Shown here piece by piece: positions 53,504 to 63,483 of a DNA stretch of 64,000 bases. Origin of the DNA: Halocatena marina (GTDB lineage Archaea; Halobacteriota; Halobacteria; Halobacteriales; Haloarculaceae); the NCBI RefSeq assembly GCF_025913575.1, contig NZ_CP109785.1:1612001-1676000 (forward strand), in the 5' to 3' direction. How positions within the stretch are numbered: the stretch's first letter is position 1; the number at the start of each line of letters is the position of its first letter. The translations under genes were made by a program, and so were the position numbers. The notes below the pieces were generated by a model. That model saw only the letters and a program-made list of their open reading frames with translations. It was not told the DNA's origin and searched no databases.

Positions 53504-54658
53504 CTACGGTTCCATCGCTGTTGATTCGGAGCGTTCGGCGACTTCTTCGGCAGAAAGCTCTCGGCCCGCTTTCTCGGAGAGATAGATTCCTTCCATGATG
53601 AGCATAGAGCGAAGCGCAATTTCGCCGGTCGGTACCGGATCGACCGCACCGCAAAGGGTCTGAATCCAATGATCGAACTGGTTCAGACGCTCGCCGATGT
53701 CGTACCCTGTTTCGCTTTCGAGAAGACCATGTCTGGCTTCGTAGTTCTCGAGATCGAGATCGACGGTGGCCTCGTAATCATCAATCGTCGTCCGGAATTC
53801 GAAGGGGTCCAGTTGGACACTACCGGTGCTCCCGGCGACGTACTCCGGTTCATCCGGAGCGTACGTGTGCCAAGCTGTGTGAACATCGAGTCTCGTTCCG
53901 TCTCCGAGACGAACAGTCCCGACGCCGCAGTCCTCCAACGAGTAATCGGTTTCATCGAGGCGCGAGTGGTACGTGTCGGCGTTATCACCAACCATCTCTT
54001 CGGATAGCTGATCGTCGGTGAAGTTCCACGTCTGCCCTGTGATGCGCTCGACAGGGGGATTCCCGAGGAGCAAGAGCATCCGACCGATCACGTAGGTTCC
54101 AATATCAAAGACGGCACCGCCACCAGCGGTTCGTTCGTGGACGAAAGACGGTGTTCCGTAGCCGTCGATATACGGACGACCGCGTCGACGGTTGAACACC
54201 GATCGAGCGTACGCAATGTCTCCGAGCTTGCCACGACTGATGAGACGTTCCGCTGCCGTTGTTTCGGGCTCGAACAAGCGAACATTTTGGACACCCAGCT
54301 GTCGGTTGTTCGTTTTGGCGGCTTCACTCATTCGTCTCGCGTCGGCGTAACTGCCAGCCATCGGCTTCTCACAGAAGACGTGCTTTCCCGCTTCGAGCGC
54401 ATCAATCGAAACCGGCGCATGGAGATTATTGTGGACGCAAACGCTAATCGCGTCGATAGCGGCGTCGTCCAGCATCTCTCTGTAGTCTGTGTACACACGC
54501 TCGGTGCCGTGTTCACGAGCGAGTGCCGTCGCTGCCTCCTCGTCAATATCGGCGACAGCCGCTATCTCCGCGCTGTCAACGCGCTCGTACTCGCTCGCAT
54601 GCTGTTGTCCACGGTTCCCGGCACCAACAATACCGACCCGAACGGTGTCAAAGGACAC
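53504..54658 (-). CDS. Gfo/Idh/MocA-family NAD(P)-dependent oxidoreductase
   Basis: A 384-residue protein with the N-terminal Rossmann motif VGIVGAGNRGQQHASEY, the catalytic-region EKP motif (HVFCEKPMAGSY) and a C-terminal alpha/beta sheet domain including FEFRTTIDDYEATVDLDLEN. It probably oxidises a sugar or polyol ring hydroxyl with NAD(P). It starts with GTG 54658. A second enzyme of the same family lies at the right edge (63608 onward), so this locus likely processes a sugar through two dehydrogenases. Confidence 0.93.
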   Translation of the reverse strand: MSFDTVRVGIVGAGNRGQQHASEYERVDSAEIAAVADIDEEAATALAREHGTERVYTDYREMLDDAAIDAISVCVHNNLHAPVSIDALEAGKHVFCEKPMAGSYADARRMSEAAKTNNRQLGVQNVRLFEPETTAAERLISRGKLGDIAYARSVFNRRRGRPYIDGYGTPSFVHERTAGGGAVFDIGTYVIGRMLLLLGNPPVERITGQTWNFTDDQLSEEMVGDNADTYHSRLDETDYSLEDCGVGTVRLGDGTRLDVHTAWHTYAPDEPEYVAGSTGSVQLDPFEFRTTIDDYEATVDLDLENYEARHGLLESETGYDIGERLNQFDHWIQTLCGAVDPVPTGEIALRSMLIMEGIYLSEKAGRELSAEEVAERSESTAMEP

Positions 54659-54908
54659 GTCAGACGACCTCCAGACGGAGATCTATCGCATCATATGGAT
54701 TGGATTCGTGTTTTCCCGGTCGGTCGTTATACCATTTCATTTAGCCTGAACTCTCGTTCATATGCCATAAACCTTCGCATGGTCGTTCTCGACTGCAGCG
54801 TATTGTGGAAAGAAGGATCGGTCTCAGTCGCGTTATTCGACTCATCATTAATTCCACCCCGTATATTTAATATCTAGGGATAAATATTGAGAGCTGATAC
54901 ATCAACGT

Positions 54909-56321
54909 ATGACTGAGCGTAGATTTATTAGCGACAGGCGCAGAGACATCCTTCGAGCCATTGGCGCGACTGGAATCGCGTCGATCTCAAGCATCGGAAC
55001 TGCCATTGCGACCAGCGACAAGGACGAGCAAACGGGTGATCAACCGACAGTTGGAGGAGATCACAGAGAGAACCGACTCCGCGGCATTGCCCGCCGTCAC
55101 TATCGCTTCTTCGAGGAGTTCACCTCAGATATTGGGCTTCCAGATGATATCGTCGACGTGGGCGGGGATTCGATGAGTCGGTCGTACCGGACATCTCCCT
55201 CGAACATCGCGATGTACCTCATCAGCACAGTCGGTGCAGCAGCACTCGGATTTGTCCCTGATACTAAGGCACGGAGACGAATCAACACTGTCGTCAGTAC
55301 ACTCGAATCGCTCGAGAAGTGGAACGGGCTGTTCCTTCGATGGTACGACATTCGGACTGGACAACCCTGGATGGAGACCCACGATGGAACGAAGTTCGTC
55401 TCTACCGTCGATAACGGCCACTTGACGGCTGCATTGGTCGTCGTTGGAGAGGCATACGACGACGACCTTGCAGAGCGTGCACGAGCACTCGTTGCGTCAC
55501 AGGACTATTCATCGTTCTATCACCCAGACAACGGACAGCTGCGGGGCGGGTACGACTACGAGTCTGGCGTGACCGATTGGACGTACGGTATGGTAAACAG
55601 CGAGCCTCGCGTTGCCAGCTACTGCGCCATTGGGATGGGCGACATCCCCGACACCCACTGGTGGCAGCCCAACCGAACATTCGGCCCGGACGCCGATTGG
55701 ACCCAACAAGCAGCTGAAGGAGAGAACCGAACGTACGACGGTGTCACGGTGTTCGAGGGCCACTACGAGTACAATGGGACTGCCTACGTCCCGAGCTGGG
55801 GCGGTGCGCAGTTCGAGGCGCTGATGCCTTCGCTGTTCATCAAAGAGCAGGAACTCGGAACGGACGGATTTGGAAAGAATAACGCCCACTGGTCGCGCGT
55901 TCAGATTGATTTCGCACGGGAACAAGGCTGGCCCGTCTGGGGCCTTTCACCTTGTGGAACGCCCGACGGATACGGTACGTACGGCGTGCCAGAACAAGGA
56001 GCATGGGACGGACACTACGCTCCTGGACCCATCGTCACGCCACACGCGACGTTCCTCGCACTGGACTATGCACCCGAGGCTGCCATCGAGAACGTCAAAC
56101 AGCTCCGAAAGATGGGCATCGATGGAGCATACGGATTCTACGATTCAGTGAACGCCGAAACCGGCGAACTCACAGAGAAGTTCTACGCCCTCGATCAGGG
56201 AATGTCGATCGCCGCCATCGCAAACCATCTCACTGATGGCGTCATTCGGGAATATTTCCATGAGAGCGATATCGGAGAACGCCCAGAACACCTCCTCGAA
56301 CGGGAAACGTTCTCAATCTGA
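54909..56321 (+). CDS. Tat-exported glucoamylase-like / GH144-type glycoside hydrolase
   Basis: A 470-residue protein with a Tat signal (DRRRDILRAIGATGIASISS) and then a large alpha-barrel domain resembling the glycoamylase family (PF10091), which includes GH144 endo-beta-1,2-glucanases. Recognised segments include LFLRWYDIRTGQP, DNGHLTAALVVVGEAY and GLSPCGTPDGYGTYGVP, and AFGFYDSVN-like turns are seen near the C terminus. It probably cuts a beta-glucan outside the cell. The assignment rests on recalled family pattern. It neighbours the Gfo and ABC genes; two TATA-like runs (54861-54870 and about 54880) precede it. Confidence 0.78.
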   Translation: MTERRFISDRRRDILRAIGATGIASISSIGTAIATSDKDEQTGDQPTVGGDHRENRLRGIARRHYRFFEEFTSDIGLPDDIVDVGGDSMSRSYRTSPSNIAMYLISTVGAAALGFVPDTKARRRINTVVSTLESLEKWNGLFLRWYDIRTGQPWMETHDGTKFVSTVDNGHLTAALVVVGEAYDDDLAERARALVASQDYSSFYHPDNGQLRGGYDYESGVTDWTYGMVNSEPRVASYCAIGMGDIPDTHWWQPNRTFGPDADWTQQAAEGENRTYDGVTVFEGHYEYNGTAYVPSWGGAQFEALMPSLFIKEQELGTDGFGKNNAHWSRVQIDFAREQGWPVWGLSPCGTPDGYGTYGVPEQGAWDGHYAPGPIVTPHATFLALDYAPEAAIENVKQLRKMGIDGAYGFYDSVNAETGELTEKFYALDQGMSIAAIANHLTDGVIREYFHESDIGERPEHLLERETFSI

Positions 56322-56539
56322 GCGATCGACGCCAGTGGAGTTTCCACGAACTGAGTGTGACGAATCCGATCATTCATATCCAGTCCTCGAATTACCATCG
56401 ACTATGAAACGATCGGGACATTCGATAATGGTAGCTAGTATGAGAGCAGACGACGTTCGTAAAGAGAGTCATTGGAGCGATGGAGAAAGAAATGAGAGAG
56501 AGTGGGAGGAAGGAAAAAAAGAGGAGGGGGTACGAGGCG

Positions 56540-56806
56540 ATGTCTAGCTCGGACCGTGCGAGTGGTGAAAAAGAAGCGACTGGGATCGAACCATTTCTGA
56601 ATACGATCTGTCCCTACTCGTGGGTACTCGCAATCGCGTTCGGTCTGAGTCTCTTGTTCGCACTCTTTTCACTGCTGAGCGTTGTTTTCATCCCTGCATC
56701 TGCACCCAGCTACCCTATTGCCTTTCTGACGCTCGTCCTCGATGGGTTGATCGTCGCCATTCTTGCGCCGATGCTCTATCTCTGTCGCCGCCACAACGTC
56801 TTGTGA
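56540..56806 (+). CDS. Small two-span membrane protein
   Basis: An 88-residue protein from ATG 56540 with hydrophobic segments WVLAIAFGLSLLFALFSLL and AFLTLVLDGLIVAILAPML, a Ser/Gly/Glu-rich N terminus and a basic end (YLCRRHNVL). Not recognised. The ORF continues upstream to 56480, but the upstream part is low complexity (Glu/Arg/Lys-rich). It may belong to the carbohydrate locus by position only. Confidence 0.55.
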   Translation: MSSSDRASGEKEATGIEPFLNTICPYSWVLAIAFGLSLLFALFSLLSVVFIPASAPSYPIAFLTLVLDGLIVAILAPMLYLCRRHNVL

Positions 56807-56833
56807 TGGATCGAATGGCAAACATTCAGGAAC

Positions 56834-56843
56834 AAATATAATA
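56834..56843 (+). promoter_or_regulatory. TATA box of the 56868 gene
   Basis: AAATATAATA, 25-34 bp upstream of ATG 56868, consistent with leaderless transcription. Confidence 0.45.
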
Positions 56844-56867
56844 CGTTTGGACGCAAACGAAGATGGT

Positions 56868-57098
56868 ATGCCAACTACGAACACGAAGAGTGGACCGATC
56901 GATGTCGTAACTGGGGTGCTATCGGCTGTCCGTCGGTCGCTGCTGGTTGCAATGGCTGCGTTCGGTTTCCTACTCATTCTTCTCGGGATGAGTATCACAA
57001 ACGGTGTTTACGCCGGGATGTTTGGGATCTGGGGTGCGATGCTGATCGTGATCGCTCTCATTGGAATCGGCGCCATCCAACTGCTCAAACGTATCTAA
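56868..57098 (+). CDS. Small membrane protein
   Basis: A 76-residue protein from ATG 56868 with two hydrophobic segments (LLVAMAAFGFLLILLGMSIT and GIWGAMLIVIALIGIGAIQL) and a short basic end (LKRI). Not recognised. The ORF starts further upstream at 56763, but the TATA box placement favours 56868. Convergent with the ABC transporter operon. Confidence 0.6.
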   Translation: MPTTNTKSGPIDVVTGVLSAVRRSLLVAMAAFGFLLILLGMSITNGVYAGMFGIWGAMLIVIALIGIGAIQLLKRI

Positions 57099-57233
57099 TC
57101 GTTATTCGATCCGTTTCGCGCGTGATAGACGCACCGGTCATGGGTCAGCACCCTTGCGAGACGAGAGACGATACATGCACGCGACGCTGTCCTGTTGATG
57201 AAAATTAGATCGATTCGAAAAGAGTACTGACCG

Positions 57234-58337
57234 TCAGAAATCTAGCTCTTGCTGTATCCGATCGTCAGTACCATCCAATTCCGGACTATTCCAGTACTCG
57301 TGGGTCGAGTCCTGTCGGAAACACGCCGTTCGTTGTCCACTTCCCGCAACATCCAAGAGATCGGGGGCCTCTTTCGTGCAGGCCTCTCGGGCGACAGGAC
57401 AGCGGGTGTGGAACCGACAGCCAGCAGGTGGATCGACTGGATCTGGAATGTCAATCTCACGGACTGGCGTATCGATCGATCGCCCATCGTCATCGGAATG
57501 AATACTCGGCGTTGCCCACTTCAACACCTTCGTGTACGGGTGTTTTGGCTGTTTGATTATTTGGTCTGCCGGACCAATCTCTACGAGTTCGCCAAGATAC
57601 ATGATGCCGATGCGTCCGTCGGCTTTCTCTGCAAGGTAGCGGGCGTTCGCCAGATCGTGGCTGATGAACAGAAACGACGTCTCGAAGCGCTCTCTGAGAT
57701 CAAGCATGAGATCCATCATGTCGACCCGGAGCGAGACATCGAGTGCCGACACCGCTTCGTCACCGAGCACAAGATCTGGGTTCAACAGAAGCGACCGGAT
57801 CAGCGCGATGCGTTGTTGCTCGCCGCCTGAAAGCTGATGTGGATACCGGAACGCGTAGTCCTCGACGGGCTGGACACCGACTGTGTCGAGCAGTTCGAAG
57901 ACACGTTCGTGTCGCTCCTCCTTGGAGAGATCCGAGTGCCACTTTTCGAGAGGAGCGCTCAGCGTGGCAATGACTTTCTGATTCGGATTCAACGCGCTTC
58001 CAGGGTCCTGATGGACCATCTGAAGCGACCGTCGGATCTTCTCGAACTCGATGTCCACATCGCCGTTGTTCTCACGAGCATCCCAGATGTTCTGTCCACG
58101 GTAGGTGACCGACCCAGCTGTCGGTCGCTGGACGCCGATGGCGGTTCGGCCGAGAGTTGTCTTCCCACAGCCGCTTTCACCGACAAGCACGACGACATCG
58201 CCCGAGTAGATGTCGAGCGAGACGCCATCAACTGCGCGAACACGATCTGGCTCCGAGCGGAAGTCGAACAGTCCGGTCGACTCCTCGAAGTGGACCGAAA
58301 CATCGTCGAGAGAAACGACGGGCGCTGTTTTACTCAT
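57234..58337 (-). CDS. ABC transporter ATP-binding protein, Opp/Dpp type (OppF-like)
   Basis: A 367-residue ATPase with Walker A (GESGCGKTTLGRTAIG), Q-loop (QMVHQDPGSALNPN), the ABC signature HQLSGGEQQRIALIRSLLL, Walker B (DLVLGDEAVSALDVS) and an oligopeptide-type C-terminal domain with Cys-x-x-Cys-like cluster CRFHTRCPVAREAC (often an Fe-S or metal site in DppD/F). It energises uptake of the ligand bound by the SBP at 61726. It overlaps the next gene by eight bases. Confidence 0.94.
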   Translation of the reverse strand: MSKTAPVVSLDDVSVHFEESTGLFDFRSEPDRVRAVDGVSLDIYSGDVVVLVGESGCGKTTLGRTAIGVQRPTAGSVTYRGQNIWDARENNGDVDIEFEKIRRSLQMVHQDPGSALNPNQKVIATLSAPLEKWHSDLSKEERHERVFELLDTVGVQPVEDYAFRYPHQLSGGEQQRIALIRSLLLNPDLVLGDEAVSALDVSLRVDMMDLMLDLRERFETSFLFISHDLANARYLAEKADGRIGIMYLGELVEIGPADQIIKQPKHPYTKVLKWATPSIHSDDDGRSIDTPVREIDIPDPVDPPAGCRFHTRCPVAREACTKEAPDLLDVAGSGQRTACFRQDSTHEYWNSPELDGTDDRIQQELDF

Positions 58338-59385
58338 CTGTCCACCCCAAATCTATTGCTATTTCATCACGAGCTGTTTCGGTGTGGAAGCAGGCAGCGA
58401 CGTGATCAGCGTCTCCTTCGACACCGTGCAGCTCTGGATCCGTCCGCTGGCATCGTTCCGTTGCGATCGGACATCGGGGATGATACGAGCAGCCGTTCAA
58501 CCGCTCGACGGGATCGGGACTCTGTCCATCGATCGCAGACATCTTATCCAACGGACCCTCCAGAACGGGAACCGCCTTCAGCAGCGCACGGGCATAGGGA
58601 TGTGCCGGATCGCTCGTCATTGTGTTCGTTTCACCCACTTCGACGATGTCAAACGCATACATCACTCCAAGTCGATCCGAGATATCCGCGACGAGTGAGA
58701 AGTCGTGAGTGATGAAAACGACCGTTAGGTCATACTTCTCCTGAAGCTTCTCCATCAGGGAGATGATCGACCGCTGCATCAGCAAATCGAGCGCGGCCGT
58801 CGGTTCATCCATTACCAACACTGCTGGTTCGAGCAGGAGCGATAGCGCAATGAGTGCGCGTTGACTCATTCCACCCGACAGTTCGTGGGGGTACGAATCG
58901 AGTACGCGATCTGGATCGAGATACAGATCCGACAGCAGTTCCCGACTGTGAGCCATCCCCTCCCGGACGTTCTTATTGTGGGCCTGTAGGGTCTCTCTGA
59001 AGTGGCCACGGATCGTGAGTGTGGGATTGAACGAACTCATTGCCCCTTGGAACACCATCGCAATCTCCTCCCAGAGAACGTTCGAGAGCGTTTTCTTCGA
59101 GGCAGAAACGAGTTCGATCGATTCACCATCCTGTGGGTAATAGGTTATTTCGCCGGTCAGCTCGCCAGGTTTCTCAACTGCATCGAGCATCGCTGATGCC
59201 AGCATGGACTTGCCGCTTCCGCTCTCGCCAACGATACCGAGGATCTCGTGGCGATAGAGATCGAGCGAGACATCGTCTAAGACACGCGCGATGCCTCGAT
59301 CCATCGAGAACGTAACAGATGCATTCTGCATTTCGAGAACCGTGTCCATCCGACCAGTATTGAGACGAGATCGTTGTTGTGACAT
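58330..59385 (-). CDS. ABC transporter ATP-binding protein, Opp/Dpp type (OppD-like)
   Basis: A 351-residue ATPase with Walker A (GESGSGKSMLASAML), Q-loop region (MVFQGAMSSFNPT), signature HELSGGMSQRALIALSLLL, Walker B (AVLVMDEPTAALDLL) and a C-terminal cluster CSYHPRCPIATERC. It pairs with the OppF-like ATPase. It overlaps the permease stop by one base (TAATG), so the four ABC components are one operon read right to left. Confidence 0.94.
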   Translation of the reverse strand: MSQQRSRLNTGRMDTVLEMQNASVTFSMDRGIARVLDDVSLDLYRHEILGIVGESGSGKSMLASAMLDAVEKPGELTGEITYYPQDGESIELVSASKKTLSNVLWEEIAMVFQGAMSSFNPTLTIRGHFRETLQAHNKNVREGMAHSRELLSDLYLDPDRVLDSYPHELSGGMSQRALIALSLLLEPAVLVMDEPTAALDLLMQRSIISLMEKLQEKYDLTVVFITHDFSLVADISDRLGVMYAFDIVEVGETNTMTSDPAHPYARALLKAVPVLEGPLDKMSAIDGQSPDPVERLNGCSYHPRCPIATERCQRTDPELHGVEGDADHVAACFHTETARDEIAIDLGWTDE

Positions 59386-60413
59386 TAGTAGTTCGACTCC
59401 ATTACCGTCGGTGAGTCTTCAGTATTCGACTCCTCTGTTGTGGTACGTTTTTCGTGGCGTGCTCTGACGCGAGGGTTGAACAGCCTGTCGCATCCTTGAG
59501 CGAACATCACGAGACCGAATGCGAGAATCATCACGGTCAGCATCGGTGCAAGCAACCAGTGTGCCGCCTCCCACGTGTAGAGCGCACCAGACTGTTGGTA
59601 TGCGTTGTTCAGCATGATTCCCCAGTTCAAGTTCGTGAAGGGGAGGACACCGAGGAAGTACAGCCCCATCGATGCGAAGATCATTCCCTTCATGGAGTTA
59701 ACGAGGTTGATTAGCACGTACGGCATGATGTTTGGGAGAAGATCGTTCTTGAGGATGTAACCCGTATCAAGCCCCATGATTCGAGAGGCTTCCACGTAGT
59801 TTGCCTCGCGCAACGAGAGTATCTCCGATCTAATCGCTCGCGCGAGACCGGCCCATCCCGTGAGCGAAAGGATGAATCCGAGGACGATCGGACTCTTTGG
59901 CTGCAAAATAGTGACGACGAGGATGAGCAACGGCAACCCTGGGAGCATCATCACCGTATCACTAGTGAACATGATAGCGGTGTCGAGCTTCCCTCCTTTG
60001 TATCCCGCGATCATTCCGAGGGTCGTGCCGACGGTGATGACCCAGAGTCCACCCGATAGCATGATTTGCAGCATGGCCGGTGTCGAGTGAACTAGTTGTG
60101 CGAATATCCCGCGACCGAGGGCGTCGGCACCGAGAGGATACTGCAGCAGTTGGAGTGGAGCCAACATCCGTTCCGTCTCATTCGGCTGCGGGCTGTGGAC
60201 CAACGCCACACCGACGGTTCCTAGAAGGAGGTAGCAGACGATGATGAGAAATCCGAGCCGAGCACGAACGTCGGACCAGATGATCGAAAACGGCGTGAGA
60301 ACGAACTCATCGAGCGCCTGACGAGTGCGGTCGGACCGCGTCGTCGAGTAGCTCGACGTCGTCCCGAACGGACCGTCTTCCGGCTTGGATCCGTCGTCGT
60401 TAGTATGACTCAC
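59385..60413 (-). CDS. ABC transporter permease, DppC-like
   Basis: A 342-residue permease with an N-terminal polar extension (~55 residues, Ser/Thr/Asp/Arg-rich), then about six membrane helices, and the inner-membrane-component motif GWAGLARAIRSEILSLREAN (EAA loop). The gene overlaps the DppB-like gene by 14 bases if the GTG at 60413 is the start; the longer ORF start at 60494 gives an extended N terminus overlapping it heavily. It forms the membrane channel with the DppB-like permease. Confidence 0.92.
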   Translation of the reverse strand: MSHTNDDGSKPEDGPFGTTSSYSTTRSDRTRQALDEFVLTPFSIIWSDVRARLGFLIIVCYLLLGTVGVALVHSPQPNETERMLAPLQLLQYPLGADALGRGIFAQLVHSTPAMLQIMLSGGLWVITVGTTLGMIAGYKGGKLDTAIMFTSDTVMMLPGLPLLILVVTILQPKSPIVLGFILSLTGWAGLARAIRSEILSLREANYVEASRIMGLDTGYILKNDLLPNIMPYVLINLVNSMKGMIFASMGLYFLGVLPFTNLNWGIMLNNAYQQSGALYTWEAAHWLLAPMLTVMILAFGLVMFAQGCDRLFNPRVRARHEKRTTTEESNTEDSPTVMESNY

Positions 60414-61416
60414 GGCCCTCACCTCCGGCCTCAATCCGCGGATCGACCATTCCGTATGTGACATCTGCAATGAAGATCCCGACAACAGTGGCAACCGTCA
60501 CGAGGATGAACGAACCCATCATGAGGGGGTAGTCCCGTGACATAGTCGCCTTGAACATGATGTAACCGACGCCTTGATATCCGAAGATCTGCTCAAGAAT
60601 GATTGATCCACCGAAAACGCTTGCAATACCCATCATGATCCCGGTGTACATCGGGAGAATCGCGTTGCGAGCGACGTACCTGAGGGCGATTCGGTGCTGG
60701 GGCAACGCTCTGATCCGGGCCGCCCGGATGTAGTCCGCTCCGAGCTCACTGATAGCGTTGCTCCGCAACCCGAGCGCCGTCCCGCCGAAGGCAACGAGCA
60801 CCATCGACGTGATCGGAAGCGTTGCGTGATACGCGACGCTCATCATAAACGGGAGGTTGAAGCCCGGTTCGACCCCAGATGCGTAGGCTCCACTCGTTGG
60901 GAAGACTCCCCACATGAATCCGAAAACGTAGATGAGGAGAATCGCCAGCATGTAGTAGGGAATTGATCCGGATATCAGCGTGTACGTCGTCATCCCGATG
61001 TCGAATCGACCTCCCTCGTTGTAAGCCATAAGCCCACCGACAACAATCCCGATCACCAGACCGAGAAACAGCGTTGTCGTCGAGAGGAACAGCGTCCACG
61101 GCATTGCCCGCCAGATGACTTGTGATACCGGCTCACCGAACCAGACCGATGTCCCGAAATCGCCCTGCACTGCGGACGTCATGTAGCTAAGATACTGCAT
61201 GTGCAGCGGCTGGTCTGGGTACACGTTCGTGTACGCAGCGGCGAGATTGTTGATTTCCTCCACGGACATGGATGTCTGACTCTTCATGAGCTTGTTCTTG
61301 ATGTACGTTTTGGGACCACCGGGGAGTAGCCGAATGAGAAAAAATGTAAGGCTTACTGCCACGTAAATTGTTGCCAACGCATAGAGTGCCCGTTTGACGA
61401 GATATCTCGTATTCAT
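60400..61416 (-). CDS. ABC transporter permease, DppB-like
   Basis: A 338-residue permease starting MNTRYLVKRALYALATIYVA, a common DppB start. About six helices follow, with the EAA-type loop ADYIRAARIRALPQHRIALR and LGLRSNAISE before it. The ORF extends upstream to 61467, but ATG 61416 is preferred. It is the first gene of the dppBCDF-like operon, with a palindromic operator ~88 bp upstream. Confidence 0.93.
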   Translation of the reverse strand: MNTRYLVKRALYALATIYVAVSLTFFLIRLLPGGPKTYIKNKLMKSQTSMSVEEINNLAAAYTNVYPDQPLHMQYLSYMTSAVQGDFGTSVWFGEPVSQVIWRAMPWTLFLSTTTLFLGLVIGIVVGGLMAYNEGGRFDIGMTTYTLISGSIPYYMLAILLIYVFGFMWGVFPTSGAYASGVEPGFNLPFMMSVAYHATLPITSMVLVAFGGTALGLRSNAISELGADYIRAARIRALPQHRIALRYVARNAILPMYTGIMMGIASVFGGSIILEQIFGYQGVGYIMFKATMSRDYPLMMGSFILVTVATVVGIFIADVTYGMVDPRIEAGGEGRESY

Positions 61417-61503
61417 GTATTGCACCCACACGCCCGAGCTGCTCGCCAGCCCGATGTCTCCTCCCACCGATCAGTTATCTGTCCACTCATGACTCGATAG
61501 TAG

Positions 61504-61530
61504 GAATCATCAGATGATTCATAATAAAAG
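61504..61530 (-). promoter_or_regulatory. Operator-promoter of the ABC permease operon
   Basis: On the minus strand, a TATA-like CTTTTATTAT (61521-61530) directly abuts the perfect 17-bp palindrome GAATCATC-A-GATGATTC (61504-61520). The expected transcription start is near 61499. A repressor bound to it would cover roughly -21 to -5 and block initiation. Confidence 0.6.
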
Positions 61531-61725
61531 TATGGTATTGAACACGCCATACTACTACGACACACGGTAACCACGTCGGGTCGGACGAGTCCAGCCAACT
61601 CGAATTCGACGACGATATCGAACCGTCAACCACTACACGCGTGAATCGACTCCGATGACCGAACTGATCATCGTTTTCTGTGGTGTACAGATAGTTACGG
61701 GGACGAACTGTACGACGTCAATACG

Positions 61726-63483
61726 CTACTGGGTCGCTTTCAGTTTCCCTTGACGTGGAAGCCACGAGAACAGACCGTCGTAGTACGTCATGGCTTTGTC
61801 GTCTTTCGATGGATACTCCCAGCCGTCAGTGTTGTACCAGATCTGATCGAGTTTCTCCTGAACGGGAAGGCACGGGAGAGTGTAGTTGTACAGCCATGCT
61901 AGTTTTTGCATGAGCTTCTTCTCGGTGGATTTATCGACTTTCTTTTCGAGATTGCCGAGCACATCGTTCGGATCGACGGTGTTCAGTGTTCCGTTGGGCT
62001 TCCCGACCGGTGGGATCTTCACAGTGTCCGGCGGACTAATTGCACCCTGCACTTCCTGATCGGCGTACGTGAGCCGATACGTGTAATACGGATAGGCAAT
62101 ACCCGCAGCCCATCCGTAGGTTGCCACCCGGAAGTTACCGTTCGGCCACAGGTCGCTGAGATAAGAACTGGAGTCGCTCGTTTTCACTTGCGATTGAATT
62201 CCGAAGTTCTTCAACTGAGAGACCATCGTCTGGACGGAGAGGGTGAAATCGCTCCAGCCGGCAGGGACGTTGATCGGGAGCGAGAACTTCTTGCCGTTCG
62301 GTTCGTGCCATGTGCCACCTTTCTTCGTGAATCCCTCCTTTTTCAGGAGACGCTCTGCCTTGGCCGTATCCTTCTCGTATTTTTTCATCTTTCCGGTAAG
62401 GTCACCGAGCCACTTGTCCGTCGCCGCGTTGGTGATACCGTCCGGAACCTTCACTGGCTTCTTCGTCGCATCGGAGTTCTTTGCGATCGTCTTCCGGTCG
62501 AAGAGGTGGGCGATCGCCCATCGGACGTTCCGTTTTTTCAACACCGGATCGTCGTGGTTGAACCACAGTCCCATTCCCCAGTTGGCCGGATAGTTTTTGT
62601 GTTTGATCGCGTCGGGGAATGTCTCTCCGACAGAGCTTTCCACGAACGATTTCGTCCCATCGAGATTCCCGGTCTTTATCGCTCCCCATCGCTTCTGATT
62701 TCCACCACCCATCTGATTGAACTCCACCGTCGGGAAGTTGATCTTATCGGCGTCCGGATGCTTATCGTATTTCTTTAATGTGATTTTTCCAGGTGTTACT
62801 TGATCGACCTGCCACGGACCATGCCCGTATGGCTCACCGATCTTGTCGTTGACCAGCTTTTCACGTACTTTTTGTTGAACGTCATCCGAGGACGCCTGAT
62901 CGTACTGGGAAACGTACTTCTTAAACACGTCGTGTTTGATGTTCAACCTCTTTGTGAGGATAGTCTGTTCGAGAATGCTCGCGTTCGTCGGTTCTTTTAG
63001 CCCGATTTCGACCGTCGTTTTGTCTTTCTCCGAGATTGTGTCGATGGTCTCTGGCGCGCCGTTCACGAGGAATTCGAGCTTCAGTGTGGACGCGAGATCC
63101 TTCGAATCGACCTTCGATCCGTCCCACCACGTCAGCCCATCGCGGAGCTGTAGCTGCATCGCATCCTTCCCGACTGACCAGTCGGTGATCAGATACGGGT
63201 AGTACTCTCCAGTGAAATCGTTCTGCGCGGCGAACGGATCCCAGATATAATTATAGATAGCGGCCTGTTGCTCCTTGAAGTTGAGCGGGTTGTAGTGTTT
63301 CTTCGTGAGATTCCCGTCTCCTGCCTCTCCAATCCACGCAGCAGTGGTCGAGGAGCCGCCACCGGATCCATTCCCACCTGATTCGTTGTTTGATCCCATA
63401 CAGCCGGCGACGCCCACGACGCCGATGAGTCCAGCTGTGTGAAGCAACTGCCGCCGAGTCTTCGTAGTAGGTTCTCTCGCCAT
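61726..63483 (-). CDS. ABC transporter substrate-binding protein (family 5, lipoprotein)
   Basis: A 585-residue lipoprotein with a Tat motif (KTRRQLLHTAGLIGVVG) and a lipobox ending VAGC, followed by a Gly/Ser/Asn-rich linker and a family-5 (DppA/OppA) binding domain. Family segments include LQLRDGLTWWDGSKVDSKDL and NVRWAIAHLFDRKTIAKNS. It captures a solute, perhaps an oligosaccharide or peptide, for the adjacent transporter. ATG 63483 is chosen; in-frame starts exist at 63498 and 63501, and a TATA box at about 63518-63526 favours 63483. It lies ~310 bp upstream of dppB-like. Confidence 0.9.
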   Translation of the reverse strand: MAREPTTKTRRQLLHTAGLIGVVGVAGCMGSNNESGGNGSGGGSSTTAAWIGEAGDGNLTKKHYNPLNFKEQQAAIYNYIWDPFAAQNDFTGEYYPYLITDWSVGKDAMQLQLRDGLTWWDGSKVDSKDLASTLKLEFLVNGAPETIDTISEKDKTTVEIGLKEPTNASILEQTILTKRLNIKHDVFKKYVSQYDQASSDDVQQKVREKLVNDKIGEPYGHGPWQVDQVTPGKITLKKYDKHPDADKINFPTVEFNQMGGGNQKRWGAIKTGNLDGTKSFVESSVGETFPDAIKHKNYPANWGMGLWFNHDDPVLKKRNVRWAIAHLFDRKTIAKNSDATKKPVKVPDGITNAATDKWLGDLTGKMKKYEKDTAKAERLLKKEGFTKKGGTWHEPNGKKFSLPINVPAGWSDFTLSVQTMVSQLKNFGIQSQVKTSDSSSYLSDLWPNGNFRVATYGWAAGIAYPYYTYRLTYADQEVQGAISPPDTVKIPPVGKPNGTLNTVDPNDVLGNLEKKVDKSTEKKLMQKLAWLYNYTLPCLPVQEKLDQIWYNTDGWEYPSKDDKAMTYYDGLFSWLPRQGKLKATQ

